Source: Hyphomicrobiales bacterium
GTDB lineage: Bacteria; Pseudomonadota; Alphaproteobacteria; Rhizobiales; Rhizobiaceae
Direction of reading: 5' to 3'
DNA length: 64,000 nucleotides
Assembly (NCBI GenBank): GCA_900471525.1
Contig: UCEZ01000032.1
Coordinates: forward strand, 109,377 to 173,376
Shown: positions 7,638 to 16,236 of the stretch, piece by piece
Layout: every line of letters starts with the position of its first letter
Position numbering within the stretch: the stretch's first letter is position 1
Position numbers and translations under genes: made by a program
The notes under the pieces: model-generated
Database searches by the model: none
What the model saw: only the letters and a program-made list of their open reading frames with translations
What the model was told of the DNA's origin: nothing

Positions 7638-8855
7638 ATGGCAGCAATCGCAACCATGGAAGACAAGAAGGCAAAGCCTTTGCCGGCGCCAAACAGCGAC
7701 TTCTACCAGCTTGTCGATGTTCTGACCCCTGATGAGTTGGCGGTGGTCAAGAAGGTGCGAGCCTACATGGAGACCAATGTTCAGCCGATTATCAACAAGT
7801 ACTGGTCCAACGACGCGTTTCCTTTCGAGCTGCTGCCTTCCTTCAAGGAGCTTGGAATCGGCGGCCTCGGGTACGAGGGCTACGGTTGCGCCGGTGGAAG
7901 CCAGAAGCTTTTCGGCTTCGTTGCCATGGAGTTGGCCCGCGTCGATGCCTCGTTCTGCACCTTCTTCGGCGTGCACAGCGGCTTGGCAATGGGCTCGATC
8001 TATCTCGATGGATCGGAGGAGCAGAAGCAGAAATGGCTGCCTCCAATGGCCCGTTGGGAAAAGATCGGCTGCTTCGGCCTCACCGAGCCGCTGGTCGGTT
8101 CGGGCACGAGCGGTGGGCTGACCACCACCGCCAAGCGCGAAGGCGACACGTGGGTAATCAATGGCGAAAAACGCTGGATCGGTAACGCGACATGGTGCGA
8201 CGTTTCGATCATCTGGGCGCGCGACCTCGCCGACAACCAGGTGAAGGGTTTCATCGTCGAGAACAAGTCGACGCCGGGATTCAGCGTCGAGAAAATCGAG
8301 CACAAGATCGCGCTCAAGGTCGTCCAGAACGGCGTCATAACGCTGAAGGATGTCCGGATATCGGAAGAAAACCGGCTGCAGAGCGGCAATTCGTTCCGCG
8401 ATACCGCACGGGTGCTGCGGATGACGCGGTACATGGTTGGCTGGGCCTCGACCGGGATTCAAATGGGAGCCTTCGAGGCAACACTGAAATACACGCAGGA
8501 GCGTCTGCAGTTCGGCAAGCCGATCGCTTCGTTCCAGATGGTGCAGGATATCCTCGCCAAGATGCTCGCCAACGTGACCGCCTGCCAGTGCCTGATGGTC
8601 CGTCTGGCGCAGATGGATGACGAAGGCAAGCTTGCCGACCATCACGCCTCATTGGCGAAGGCGTTCTGCACGGCAAAGTCACGCGAGACCGTGGCGTGGG
8701 GCCGCGAACTGCTCGGCGGTAACGGCATCGTCGCCGACTACAATCTCGCACGCTTCTTCGCGGACGCCGAAGCGCTCTACTCATACGAAGGCACCTATCA
8801 GATGCAGAATCTGATCGTGGGCAAAGCCATTACCGGGATCGGCGCATTCCTGTGA
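7638..8855 (+). CDS. Acyl-CoA dehydrogenase, ACX4/glutaryl-CoA dehydrogenase-like
   Basis: A 405-residue flavoprotein. GCFGLTEPLVGSGTSG (FAD/substrate loop), the KRWIGNATWCDVSIIWAR strand and GRELLGGNGIVADY are those of the acyl-CoA dehydrogenase superfamily. The catalytic base is probably Glu384 in SYEGTYQMQN, as in glutaryl-CoA and short-chain acyl-CoA members. From memory the sequence is strikingly like plant peroxisomal short-chain acyl-CoA oxidase ACX4. Start is the ATG at 7638 with AGGAG seven bases upstream; the frame to 7419 has no family sequence. It is the first gene of a six-gene operon; CaiA-like crotonobetainyl-CoA reductase is an alternative reading. Confidence 0.88.
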   Translation: MAAIATMEDKKAKPLPAPNSDFYQLVDVLTPDELAVVKKVRAYMETNVQPIINKYWSNDAFPFELLPSFKELGIGGLGYEGYGCAGGSQKLFGFVAMELARVDASFCTFFGVHSGLAMGSIYLDGSEEQKQKWLPPMARWEKIGCFGLTEPLVGSGTSGGLTTTAKREGDTWVINGEKRWIGNATWCDVSIIWARDLADNQVKGFIVENKSTPGFSVEKIEHKIALKVVQNGVITLKDVRISEENRLQSGNSFRDTARVLRMTRYMVGWASTGIQMGAFEATLKYTQERLQFGKPIASFQMVQDILAKMLANVTACQCLMVRLAQMDDEGKLADHHASLAKAFCTAKSRETVAWGRELLGGNGIVADYNLARFFADAEALYSYEGTYQMQNLIVGKAITGIGAFL

Positions 8856-8897
8856 GCCCTCACCTTGCTCCCCCTTCCTAACAGGAGATTCATCATC

Positions 8898-9701
8898 ATG
8901 ACTTCGGAAAGCGCGGGCCTCACGCTCGCAAACGTCCTCTATGGGAAGACGGGCAGCATCGCCTACATCACCGTCAATCGCCCGAAAGTCCTCAACGCCC
9001 TGAATACGCCGACATGGTCGGACTTGAGAACGGCCTTCGAAGATGCCCGGGACGACGACGCGGTGCGCGGCGTCATCCTGACAGGCGCCGGAGACAAGGC
9101 TTTTATCGCTGGCGCCGACATCAGCGAACTCTCCGAGGTTTCGGCGTTCGAGGCTGAGCGGTCCAGCCGCTTTGGGCAGGAGGTGCTCGATCTCATCGAG
9201 AACCTCGGCAAGCCGGTGATTGCCGCCGTGAACGGCTTCGCGCTCGGCGGGGGCTGCGAGACGGCGATGGCCTGCACCATCAGGATCGCGGTGGAGTCGG
9301 CGAAGTTTGGCCAGCCGGAAGTTTCGCTTGGTCTCGTCCCGGGCGGCGGCGGAACGCAGCGTCTCCCGCGACTGGTCGGCAAAGGGCGGGCTCTTCAACT
9401 CATCCTCTCAGGCGAGATGATCACAGCGCAGGAGGCCTATCGCATCGGCCTGGTCAACGAGATCGTTCCGGCCGCCGGTCTGATCCAGCGCGCCGAGGCA
9501 ATCCTCATGAAAATCGCCTCCAATGCTCCCATTGCCGTCAAGTTTGCGCTCGAGGCGGCAAACAAGGGGATGGAGACAAGCCAGAGCGGAGGCCTGCTGC
9601 TCGAGGCCTCCTACTTCGGGCTGTGCGCCGCAACCGAGGACAAGAAGGAGGGCACGTCCGCCTTCCTCGAAAAGCGTGCACCACAGTTCCGCGGACGGTG
9701 A
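8898..9701 (+). CDS. Enoyl-CoA hydratase/isomerase family protein (crotonase)
   Basis: A 267-residue crotonase. The oxyanion-hole segment AFIAGADISEL is near residue 75. Both catalytic glutamates of hydratases are present: Glu121 in ALGGGCETAM and Glu141 in GQPEVSLGLVPGGGG. It should hydrate a trans-2-enoyl-CoA made by the preceding dehydrogenase. The C-terminal SAFLEKRAPQFRGR is the usual tail. The ATG at 8898 has AGGAG upstream and lies 42 bases after the dehydrogenase stop. In a Cai-like reading this would be the CaiD counterpart. Confidence 0.92.
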   Translation: MTSESAGLTLANVLYGKTGSIAYITVNRPKVLNALNTPTWSDLRTAFEDARDDDAVRGVILTGAGDKAFIAGADISELSEVSAFEAERSSRFGQEVLDLIENLGKPVIAAVNGFALGGGCETAMACTIRIAVESAKFGQPEVSLGLVPGGGGTQRLPRLVGKGRALQLILSGEMITAQEAYRIGLVNEIVPAAGLIQRAEAILMKIASNAPIAVKFALEAANKGMETSQSGGLLLEASYFGLCAATEDKKEGTSAFLEKRAPQFRGR

Positions 9702-9736
9702 CCCCGACGCACACGGCAATTCAGAAAGGACAACCC

Positions 9737-10963
9737 ATGGCAGATGACAATATTTTCTCCGGACTGAAGGTGGTGGACTTGGCGAGCTTCATCGCGGGTC
9801 CGGGCGCGGCAGTGATCCTGTCCGATTTCGGCGCTGATGTGATCAAGGTCGAGCCGCCAACCGGCGACACCTGGCGAATTGGGTACAAGATTCCGCCGCA
9901 GCCGCGCGCAAAGGACAACTATCCCTGGCACCTCAATAACCGGAACAAGCGCGGATTGGCGCTTGATCTGAAATCGCCCGAGGCGAGGGAAGTTCTGCGA
10001 CGGCTGGTCGAGTGGGCCGACGTCCTGATCGTCAACACGCCGCACCCCGCTCGTGAAAAACTCAAGCTCGGCTATGAGGATGTCGCGCCGTGGAATCCGC
10101 GCCTGATCTATGCGGACGTGACCGGCTATGGCGACAATGGCCCTGATGCGCAGCTTCCGGGATTCGACATCACTGCCTATTGGGCACGAAGCGGCTTGCT
10201 GTCACTGACGCGAGATGCGGGTGCCCCGCCGACACTGCCGGTCGCGGGCAGCGGCGACCATTCGACGGCGGTCAGCCTCTATTCGGCGATCGTGACCGCA
10301 CTCTACCGGCGGGAGCGCACGGGCAAGGGTTCGTATGTCACGACTTCGTTGCTCGCCGCCGGCGTCTGGGCTTGCGCTGTCTCGACTCAGGCGGCACTTG
10401 CCGATGCCACATTCTTCCCGTTGCACGATCGCGCCAACCCGCCGAATGCGACCTTGAATGTCTATCGGGCGGCCGATGACACATGGTTTGTGATCGTGCT
10501 GACGCCCGACAAATGGTCGGCTCTGGTCAACGGGATTGGCCGCCCGGATCTCCTGGCGGATGCCCGGTTTGCCGACCCTGCAAAACAGGCCGCGAATTCA
10601 ACACAGCTGACTGCGATCCTGGATCAAACGTTTTCCTCGCAGCCGATGGCGCACTGGCGCGATGTCTTCGAGCAAGCCCATCTCACCTTCGGCGTGGTGC
10701 GTGCACCCAGCGAAGTGATCAAGGATCCGCAGCTCAGGGCGAACGACATCGTCGTTCCACTCGACGGCGCTGGCGGGAACCTCACGTTCACGATCAGCAG
10801 CCCTCTCCAGGTGCATGGCGTAGCCAAGGTCCCGGCCAGACGCGCTCCCGAACTCGGCGAACACAGCGAGGAGATCCTCAAACAACTCGGCTTCGACCCC
10901 AACGAGATCAACGGTCTACACGCCAGCGGTGCCGTTCCGAAAGCACAAGGACGCGCTGCGTAG
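9737..10963 (+). CDS. CaiB/BaiF (class III) CoA-transferase
   Basis: A 408-residue family III CoA-transferase, which moves CoA between carboxylic acids through an aspartyl-CoA thioester. The N-terminal GLKVVDLASFIAGPGAAVIL and DVIKVEPPTGD segments are diagnostic. The catalytic aspartate is probably Asp144 in PGFDITAYWARSG. The C-terminal half has the usual ELGEHSEEILKQLGF ending. Start is the ATG at 9737, 35 bases after the crotonase. Together with the dehydrogenase, crotonase and ligase it mirrors the caiABCD set, but donor and acceptor acids are not known. Confidence 0.93.
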   Translation: MADDNIFSGLKVVDLASFIAGPGAAVILSDFGADVIKVEPPTGDTWRIGYKIPPQPRAKDNYPWHLNNRNKRGLALDLKSPEAREVLRRLVEWADVLIVNTPHPAREKLKLGYEDVAPWNPRLIYADVTGYGDNGPDAQLPGFDITAYWARSGLLSLTRDAGAPPTLPVAGSGDHSTAVSLYSAIVTALYRRERTGKGSYVTTSLLAAGVWACAVSTQAALADATFFPLHDRANPPNATLNVYRAADDTWFVIVLTPDKWSALVNGIGRPDLLADARFADPAKQAANSTQLTAILDQTFSSQPMAHWRDVFEQAHLTFGVVRAPSEVIKDPQLRANDIVVPLDGAGGNLTFTISSPLQVHGVAKVPARRAPELGEHSEEILKQLGFDPNEINGLHASGAVPKAQGRAA

Positions 10964-11008
10964 AGCTAGGGCGACCGTGAAAGCCCTGAGCAGTGAAAGG
11001 AAAGATCC

Positions 11009-11953
11009 ATGACTGAAACTTTCGCGACGACGTCGAAACCAACATCGGGCCGCAAGGACGCGGTTGAGCGACTGTTCGTCCTCGAGCTGAGTGGTGGTCG
11101 CATCCACGCGATGAGTCCAGACGGCTCCAGCCGGAAGGTCATCGTCGCCGACTGTCATCTTCCCGATGGCATCGCGGTCGATGTCGAGGCCGGCCATATC
11201 TATTGGACCAACATGGGGGTGCCCAACCTTAACGACGGTTCCATCGAGCGTGCCGACCTCGACGGCAGCAATCGCAAGGTCATCGTCCCTCCGGGCATCA
11301 CGTTCACGCCAAAGCAGCTTCACCTCGAGAAGGGCAGCGGCAAGCTTTACTGGTGCGACCGCGAGGGCATGCGGGTGATGCGTGCAAATCTCGACGGCAC
11401 GAACGTCGAGACGCTGGTGAAGACGGGCGAAGGCGACGACGACCGCCGCGACCCCACGAAGTGGTGCGTCGGAATCACAGTCGATCCCAATCGCGGGCAA
11501 ATTTACTGGACACAGAAAGGTGCCGACAATTCCGGCCTCGGCCGCATCTTCCGTGCGGGCGTAGACATACCCAATGGCGAGGACGCCACCAGTCGAACGG
11601 ACATCGAAGTATGGTTTGACAACCTGCCCGAACCGATCGACCTCGAGCTCGATCTCGAAAACCGCGTCCTCTACTGGACGGATCGCGGCAATCCGCCGCT
11701 CGGCAATACGGTCAACCGCACCTCGATCGACGCGCCGGCCGGAAACGGACGTGCACCTGAAATCATCGTCAGCGATCTGATGGAAGGCATCGGTATCGCG
11801 CTCGACATTGCCGGCGACCGGATGTTCGTCACCGACCTCGGCGGCTCGGTCTATTCTGCAAAGCTTGATGGCTCCGGGAAGCATGCGTTTCTCTTCGCCC
11901 AAGGCAACCTGTCCGGCGTCGCATACGCCGAAATCCCCTCAAAGGAGAATTGA
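11009..11953 (+). CDS. YWTD (LDL-receptor class B)-type beta-propeller protein
   Basis: A 314-residue protein built of repeats reading HIYWTNMG, KLYWCDREG, QIYWTQKG, VLYWTDRG and MFVTDLGG, each about 45-50 residues apart, with ADLDGSNRKVIV-type turns between them. This is the YWTD propeller fold of the LDL receptor, related to SMP-30/YncE lactonase-like propellers. There is no signal peptide, so it is probably cytoplasmic. It sits between the CoA-transferase and the 3-hydroxyacyl dehydrogenase genes in an unbroken operon. A hydrolase or lactonase role is possible, but no catalytic residues can be assigned. Confidence 0.85.
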   Translation: MTETFATTSKPTSGRKDAVERLFVLELSGGRIHAMSPDGSSRKVIVADCHLPDGIAVDVEAGHIYWTNMGVPNLNDGSIERADLDGSNRKVIVPPGITFTPKQLHLEKGSGKLYWCDREGMRVMRANLDGTNVETLVKTGEGDDDRRDPTKWCVGITVDPNRGQIYWTQKGADNSGLGRIFRAGVDIPNGEDATSRTDIEVWFDNLPEPIDLELDLENRVLYWTDRGNPPLGNTVNRTSIDAPAGNGRAPEIIVSDLMEGIGIALDIAGDRMFVTDLGGSVYSAKLDGSGKHAFLFAQGNLSGVAYAEIPSKEN

Positions 11954-11955
11954 CC

Positions 11956-12909
11956 ATGGCTCATAGCAAGCCGATCTCTCAAGTGGCCATTATCGGTACC
12001 GGCGTCATCGGCGCGAGCTGGGCGGCGCTGTTCCTGGCAAAGGGCCTCGATGTCATGGCGACAGATGTCGCGCCGGACGCCGAAGCTTCGTTGAGACGCT
12101 TTGTTGACGGCGCCTGGCCCGCGCTCGAAAGACTGGGTCTCACTCCCGGCGCCTCTCCACTCCGACTGGTCTTCACGCCGGACTTGGCAGAGGCCGTGAA
12201 GGGTGCCGATCTCGTACAGGAAAACGGACCTGAGCGGATCGATTTCAAGAAGAAGCTCTATGGTGAACTCGACGAGCTGCTGCCCTTCGATACGATCATC
12301 GCGTCGAGCTCATCCGGTTTGACCATGAGCGAGATCCAGTCCGGTTGCCCGTTTTTCCCTGAGCGGTGCGTCATCGCGCATCCGTTCAATCCACCTCATC
12401 TGATCCCGTTGGTCGAGATTGTCGGCGGAGCGAAGACGTCTGAGGATACGATCCGGCGCGCTTCTGAATTCTATACGGCTCTGGGCAAGCGAACTGTCCG
12501 CCTTCACAAGGAGGTGCCGGGACATGTTGCCAACCGGCTGCAAGCTGCCCTGGCCCGGGAGGTGTATCATCTGGTGGGCGAGGGCGTTGTCAGCGTCGCT
12601 GACGTCGACACCGCGCTCTGCTGGGGCCCCGGACTCCGGTGGGGCATCATGGGCCAGGTCCTCCTCAACCATCTCGGTGGTGGCCAAGGCGGCATGGAGC
12701 ACTTCCTGGAGCAATTTACCGGTCCTATGACGGCGTGGTGGAAGGTCCTGGGTTCACCGGAACTGACCCCGGAACTCCAGCAAAAGCTGATCGCAGGCGT
12801 TCATGCCGAGGTGGGTTCACGCTCGATCGACGACCTGGCCGCAGAGCGGGACGAGGTCCTGCTTGGGCTTCTGGAATTGCGCAACAAGGCGGCTGAAACC
12901 GAGCGCTGA
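11956..12909 (+). CDS. 3-hydroxyacyl-CoA dehydrogenase family protein, L-carnitine dehydrogenase-like
   Basis: A 317-residue NAD-dependent dehydrogenase with a Rossmann motif (VAIIGTGVIGASWAALFLAK). The catalytic Ser/His pair lies in IASSSSGLTMSEIQ and VIAHPFNPPHLIPLVEIVGG, and a helical C-terminal domain holds GPGLRWGIMGQVLLNHLGGG. That last block, and the size, are more like L-carnitine dehydrogenase and lambda-crystallin than FadB-type enzymes. The ATG at 11956 follows AAAGGAG and overlaps no other gene; the propeller stop is two bases upstream. It probably oxidises a 3-hydroxyacid or its CoA ester in the operon's pathway. Confidence 0.87.
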   Translation: MAHSKPISQVAIIGTGVIGASWAALFLAKGLDVMATDVAPDAEASLRRFVDGAWPALERLGLTPGASPLRLVFTPDLAEAVKGADLVQENGPERIDFKKKLYGELDELLPFDTIIASSSSGLTMSEIQSGCPFFPERCVIAHPFNPPHLIPLVEIVGGAKTSEDTIRRASEFYTALGKRTVRLHKEVPGHVANRLQAALAREVYHLVGEGVVSVADVDTALCWGPGLRWGIMGQVLLNHLGGGQGGMEHFLEQFTGPMTAWWKVLGSPELTPELQQKLIAGVHAEVGSRSIDDLAAERDEVLLGLLELRNKAAETER

Positions 12910-12936
12910 CGCATGACATATCTCGAGGACGCCGCC

Positions 12937-14589
12937 ATGACCGGAAGGCTCATACCAACCACCAAATCCGCATATCAGTATCCACTGCTCATAAAGCAGC
13001 TATTGCATGCGCCGCTCCAGCAGGCGGCCGATCAGGTGGTCGTCTATCGTGACATGACTCGTTTCACATATCGCCAGTTGCGCGAGCGCGTCGGGCGACT
13101 CGCGTCCGGCCTTGCCAGCCTCGGGGTCACCGCCGGCGATACCGTCGGCGTGCTTGACTGGGACAGCAATCGTTTTCTGGAGGCCTACTTTGCCGTTCCA
13201 ATGATGGGAGCTGTCTTGCAGACGGTGAACGTCCGTCTGTCGCCGGAACAGATCGCCTACACAATCAATCATGGGGGCTCGTCGGTACTTCTCGTCAACG
13301 ACGACTTCGTCCCGGTCCTGGAAGGCATCAAGCAGCAACTGCCCAAGGTCAAGACGCTGATCCTGATGTCGGATCGAGCGGTACCCCAAACCGGCGGGCT
13401 TGCATTTGCTGGCGAATATGAGGACCTCCTGCACGGCTCCTCGCCCGACTACAGCTTCCCGGATTTCGACGAGAACACACTTGCCACCACCTTTTATACG
13501 ACCGGGACGACGGGTTTGCCGAAGGGCGTCTATTTCAGCCATAGACAACTGGTTCTGCATTCGCTCGCCGAAATGGCTTTCTTCGGCACCGCTGCGAAAC
13601 AAGGCCGGTTTTGCCGCGACGACGTCTATATGCCGATCACCCCGATGTTTCACGTGCACGCCTGGGGCTTTCCGTGGACGGCGACGCTTTCTGGCGTCAA
13701 GCAGGTGTATCCGGGGCGCTACGACCCCGCTTTGCTCGTCAAGCTGATCAAAACCGAAGGCGTAACCTTCACGCACGGCGTGCCGACGATCCTGCAAATG
13801 CTGCTTGGCGCGGCCACGGCGGCAAATACCGATCTCGCCGGCTTGAAGATGGTCGTTGGAGGTTCGGAACTGCCGAAGGCGCTCGCCAGGCAGGCGCTCT
13901 CGCTGGGCGTCGATATTTATGCCGGCTACGGGATGTCGGAGAGTGCTCCGCTGCTTTGCCTGGCCCAGGTGAAATCCGCAGATCTTGCTGGTGACCTCGA
14001 GGAAGAGGTGGATATCCGAACCAAAGCCGGGATGTCCGCACCGCTGGTCGATATCCGCCTGGTCGACAGAGACCAGAATGAAGTACCTCATGACGGAAAA
14101 ACGCCTGGCGAAGTCGTCGTGCGCGCGCCGTGGCTCACCCAGGGATATGTCGACAACCCCGAAGCATCCGAGCAGCTGTGGGCTGGCGGCTACCTGCACA
14201 CCAGTGACATCGGTGTCATTGAGCCTGATGGTTATCTTCGTATCGTCGACAGAATCAAGGACGTCATCAAGACCGGCGGCGAGTGGGTGTCATCGCTCCA
14301 AATCGAAGATCTCATTTCGCAGTGCAAGGGCGTGTCGGAAGCCGCTGTCATCGGCGTCAAGGATGACAAATGGGGCGAACGACCACTGGCGCTCGTTGTC
14401 AGGGATACCCAGACGGACGGCGATCTCAGCGACACACAGATAAAGTCGCACCTGAAATCCTTCGCCGATGCCGGAGTGATTTCGAAGTTCGGCATTCCCG
14501 ACACGATTCTGTTTGTCGAAGCGCTCCCCAAGACAAGCGTCGGGAAGTTCAACAAGAATGAACTCAGACAGAAATACAGCAAACTCTAG
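12937..14589 (+). CDS. Acyl-CoA synthetase (AMP-forming, medium/long-chain type)
   Basis: A 550-residue adenylate-forming ligase of the AlkK/FadD3-like group. The P-loop-like motif TFYTTGTTGLPKG is near residue 190, the adenine motif AGYGMSESAPL near residue 330, the GGYLHTSDIGVIEPDGY motif near residue 415, and the catalytic lysine in TSVGKFNKNELRQKY at the C-terminus. It activates a carboxylic acid to its CoA ester, the entry step for this operon. The ATG at 12937 is preferred because GAGG lies eight bases upstream; an ATG at 12913, three bases after the previous stop, is the alternative. Confidence 0.92.
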   Translation: MTGRLIPTTKSAYQYPLLIKQLLHAPLQQAADQVVVYRDMTRFTYRQLRERVGRLASGLASLGVTAGDTVGVLDWDSNRFLEAYFAVPMMGAVLQTVNVRLSPEQIAYTINHGGSSVLLVNDDFVPVLEGIKQQLPKVKTLILMSDRAVPQTGGLAFAGEYEDLLHGSSPDYSFPDFDENTLATTFYTTGTTGLPKGVYFSHRQLVLHSLAEMAFFGTAAKQGRFCRDDVYMPITPMFHVHAWGFPWTATLSGVKQVYPGRYDPALLVKLIKTEGVTFTHGVPTILQMLLGAATAANTDLAGLKMVVGGSELPKALARQALSLGVDIYAGYGMSESAPLLCLAQVKSADLAGDLEEEVDIRTKAGMSAPLVDIRLVDRDQNEVPHDGKTPGEVVVRAPWLTQGYVDNPEASEQLWAGGYLHTSDIGVIEPDGYLRIVDRIKDVIKTGGEWVSSLQIEDLISQCKGVSEAAVIGVKDDKWGERPLALVVRDTQTDGDLSDTQIKSHLKSFADAGVISKFGIPDTILFVEALPKTSVGKFNKNELRQKYSKL

Positions 14590-14606
14590 CTGACTCCGCA
14601 TTCACC

Positions 14607-14634
14607 GACCGGCCTTCTCGGACCGAAGGCGGTC
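14607..14634 (+). terminator. Hairpin after the acyl-CoA operon
   Basis: GACC-g-GCCTTC pairs with GAAGGC-GGTC across a seven-base loop, 18 bases past the ligase stop. There is no T-run, so it is a possible factor-assisted transcript end rather than a clear intrinsic terminator. Confidence 0.4.
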
Positions 14635-14972
14635 GCGCTGCCGATCTCGCAGTCGGAATTTCGAAGGTGGGTTCGTGGCCGGTCACGGTTGACAGGACCA
14701 CGGTGGCATGGGCGTTTCGAACGCGGCAAGCAGCATGCAAGGCTTGCCTAACGTAGCCCCGATATTCCAGGGCGCATCAAGATCGAACAGGTGTCGCCGG
14801 AAATACTGCCGATTGCCGTAGCATGTCCGTTATCGCCGGGAGTGGAGATTCAACATCGACGCTCGGAGCTGAAGCTCCGCGCGAATGACTTGCGCGCGAT
14901 TTCGTTGGCTTCGGGGCGCCGCTGCGTGCGGTTGCGGTACTTGCCATGCTGCCGGCGCCGCGTGCATCGACG
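14635..14972. other. Intergenic stretch without a supported gene
   Basis: About 340 bases lie between the convergent acyl-CoA operon and the AraC gene. Overlapping short frames on both strands have no ribosome binding sites or family signals. Nothing else was recognised. Confidence 0.5.
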
Positions 14973-15527
14973 TCAGCGACGCCACAGGGTCTCGCGTTCG
15001 CGCCGCCAGTTCGCCGGGCTTTGGCCAAGGGCCTGCCTGAAGTGCTTGCACAAATGGGGTTGGTCGGCAAATCCGACGCTCAGAGCGATTTCGCTCAGCG
15101 AAGCAGGGCTGGTCAGCATCAGGTGACAGGCTTCCTCGACCCGCCGCCTCACGACGTAGGCATGCGGCGATTCTCCGAATACTTGTTTGAAGGAGCGTGA
15201 GAAGTGCGCCGTGCTTCGCCGCGCGACGGCGCTGAGGTCACTCGCGTGGATGGTTCGGTGCAGGTTCCGGTCGATGAAAGATTGGACACGCGCTATCTGC
15301 CAGCCCGCCAGTCCACCCGTTCTGGAATCCTTAGCGCCTGACCGGCGCTCGACCTCCGACTGGAGGATGGACGACGCGGTGGCCAGCGATGTCTTTGCCG
15401 CCTCCTGATCATGCTCGAGCTCGCTTTTGGCTGCTTCAAGAAGCCGTGCGAGGCTGTTTGCCAGGGAACCAAACTCGATATCGGCTGGCGACGAAACATC
15501 GGCATCCTCGCTGTATGGCCTTTCCAT
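14973..15527 (-). CDS. Short AraC family transcriptional regulator
   Basis: A 184-residue protein whose C-terminal 110 residues are an AraC/XylS double helix-turn-helix: ASDLSAVARRSTAHFSRSFKQ, then the second HTH SLSEIALSVGFADQPHLCKHF and the QSPANWRRER tail. The first 70 residues are helical and contain no cupin, so there is no obvious ligand domain. The ATG at 15527 has GAGG seven bases upstream. The TGA of the small gene before it lies one base upstream of this ATG (TGATATG), which implies translational coupling. It closes the minus-strand island that begins with the histidine kinase. Confidence 0.88.
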   Translation of the reverse strand: MERPYSEDADVSSPADIEFGSLANSLARLLEAAKSELEHDQEAAKTSLATASSILQSEVERRSGAKDSRTGGLAGWQIARVQSFIDRNLHRTIHASDLSAVARRSTAHFSRSFKQVFGESPHAYVVRRRVEEACHLMLTSPASLSEIALSVGFADQPHLCKHFRQALGQSPANWRRERETLWRR

Positions 15528-15528
15528 A

Positions 15529-15717
15529 TCAAAACCTCGCCAAATGTTCCGCGCCAGAAGTAGGGAGACCGGTAATTTCTCCGGGGTCCGGCGGCTCGCT
15601 TCCGGCGACCCAGAACGACGCTGCCGACGCGCCCGTAAGCGCAAGGGCAATAACAATGGCCGTCACGGCAGACCGCCAATTCTTTCTCGGTTCGGCAATA
15701 GTGCTGATCGTCGTCAT
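15529..15717 (-). CDS. Small single-span membrane protein (62 aa), unknown
   Basis: A 62-residue frame starts at the ATG at 15717 with GGAG upstream and stops one base before the AraC ATG. It reads as a basic N-terminus (AEPRKNWRS), one hydrophobic helix (AVTAIVIALALTGASAASFW, residues about 17-36) and a short polar tail. The layout fits a small inner-membrane or exported peptide. I recognise no family. The tight coupling to the AraC gene, with the coding-like hydrophobic pattern, is the argument that it is real. A membrane-linked partner for that regulator is speculation. Confidence 0.55.
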   Translation of the reverse strand: MTTISTIAEPRKNWRSAVTAIVIALALTGASAASFWVAGSEPPDPGEITGLPTSGAEHLARF

Positions 15718-15766
15718 TCCGGGCTCCAGACAAGGAAGATTGAACCGTTGTGTGCGCAGCACGGCG

Positions 15767-15994
15767 TCAGCGGATGGGCGGCCGATCGCGACAATGGGAA
15801 GTCGCCCGCCAGCGAGTGTCATCGCGGATGCGGACAGGCAGATATTGCGGTTGCATCGGCTGCGCCCAGAGGCGCTCGGCATGGCGCACCGTCGCCTCGA
15901 TGGCGTTTTCAAGTCGGATGGAAATTGACTGGCTGATGCCGTTCAATATTCGGGCCAGCGCAAGTGGCTTTGGCTTCGTTTCGAAACTAGACAT
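15767..15994 (-). CDS. Small hypothetical protein (75 aa) behind the kinase-type promoter motif
   Basis: A 75-residue frame whose ATG at 15994 is preceded by AGGAGG at five bases, one of the best ribosome binding sites in the window. The protein reads MSSFETKPKPLALARILNGI, then an amphipathic helical stretch (RLENAIEATVRHAERLW), and ends in a basic, arginine-rich tail. No family is recognised and it is longer in another start choice that lacks a site. A motif shared with the histidine kinase and small-RNA promoters lies 60-73 bases upstream, so it is a likely target of the two-component system. Confidence 0.65.
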   Translation of the reverse strand: MSSFETKPKPLALARILNGISQSISIRLENAIEATVRHAERLWAQPMQPQYLPVRIRDDTRWRATSHCRDRPPIR

Positions 15995-16025
15995 CGCGTC
16001 CTCCTGTTGATGAATGTCACGACAA

Positions 16026-16067
16026 AAGACTACGACCGGAGGGACGTCCGCACATCTATACGCAGGT
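16026..16067 (-). promoter_or_regulatory. Promoter with two-component motif upstream of the 75-aa gene
   Basis: On the minus strand ACCTGCGTATAGAT (16067-16054) is followed after 21 bases by a -10-like TAGTCT (16032-16027). The motif matches the ACCTAT-N2-ATAGGT palindrome before the kinase gene at 10 of 14 positions. It would be centred near -41 of a start at about 16020. Confidence 0.5.
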
Positions 16068-16236
16068 CTAGTCTGATCTCGCGAAAGGTATGTGCGTGCT
16101 GGCCGGCGCCGATTGCAGATGGTTAAACCAGCCGAAACCGGCGAGCGGCTTCCGCCTGGATGCGAATGGCGAAGCGCAGAGAGCATTGACCGTATGGCTG
16201 CTGACATTGAGGATCGCCGCGATTTTTTCGCTACAT

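Noticed and set aside
8865..8897. Upstream extension of the crotonase frame before ATG 8898
   Set aside because: It has no homology and the AGGAG before 8898 is good; the extension runs through the intergenic sequence.
14777..15126. Overlapping frames between the acyl-CoA operon and the AraC gene
   Set aside because: They occur on both strands in GC-rich sequence, lack ribosome sites and resemble no protein.
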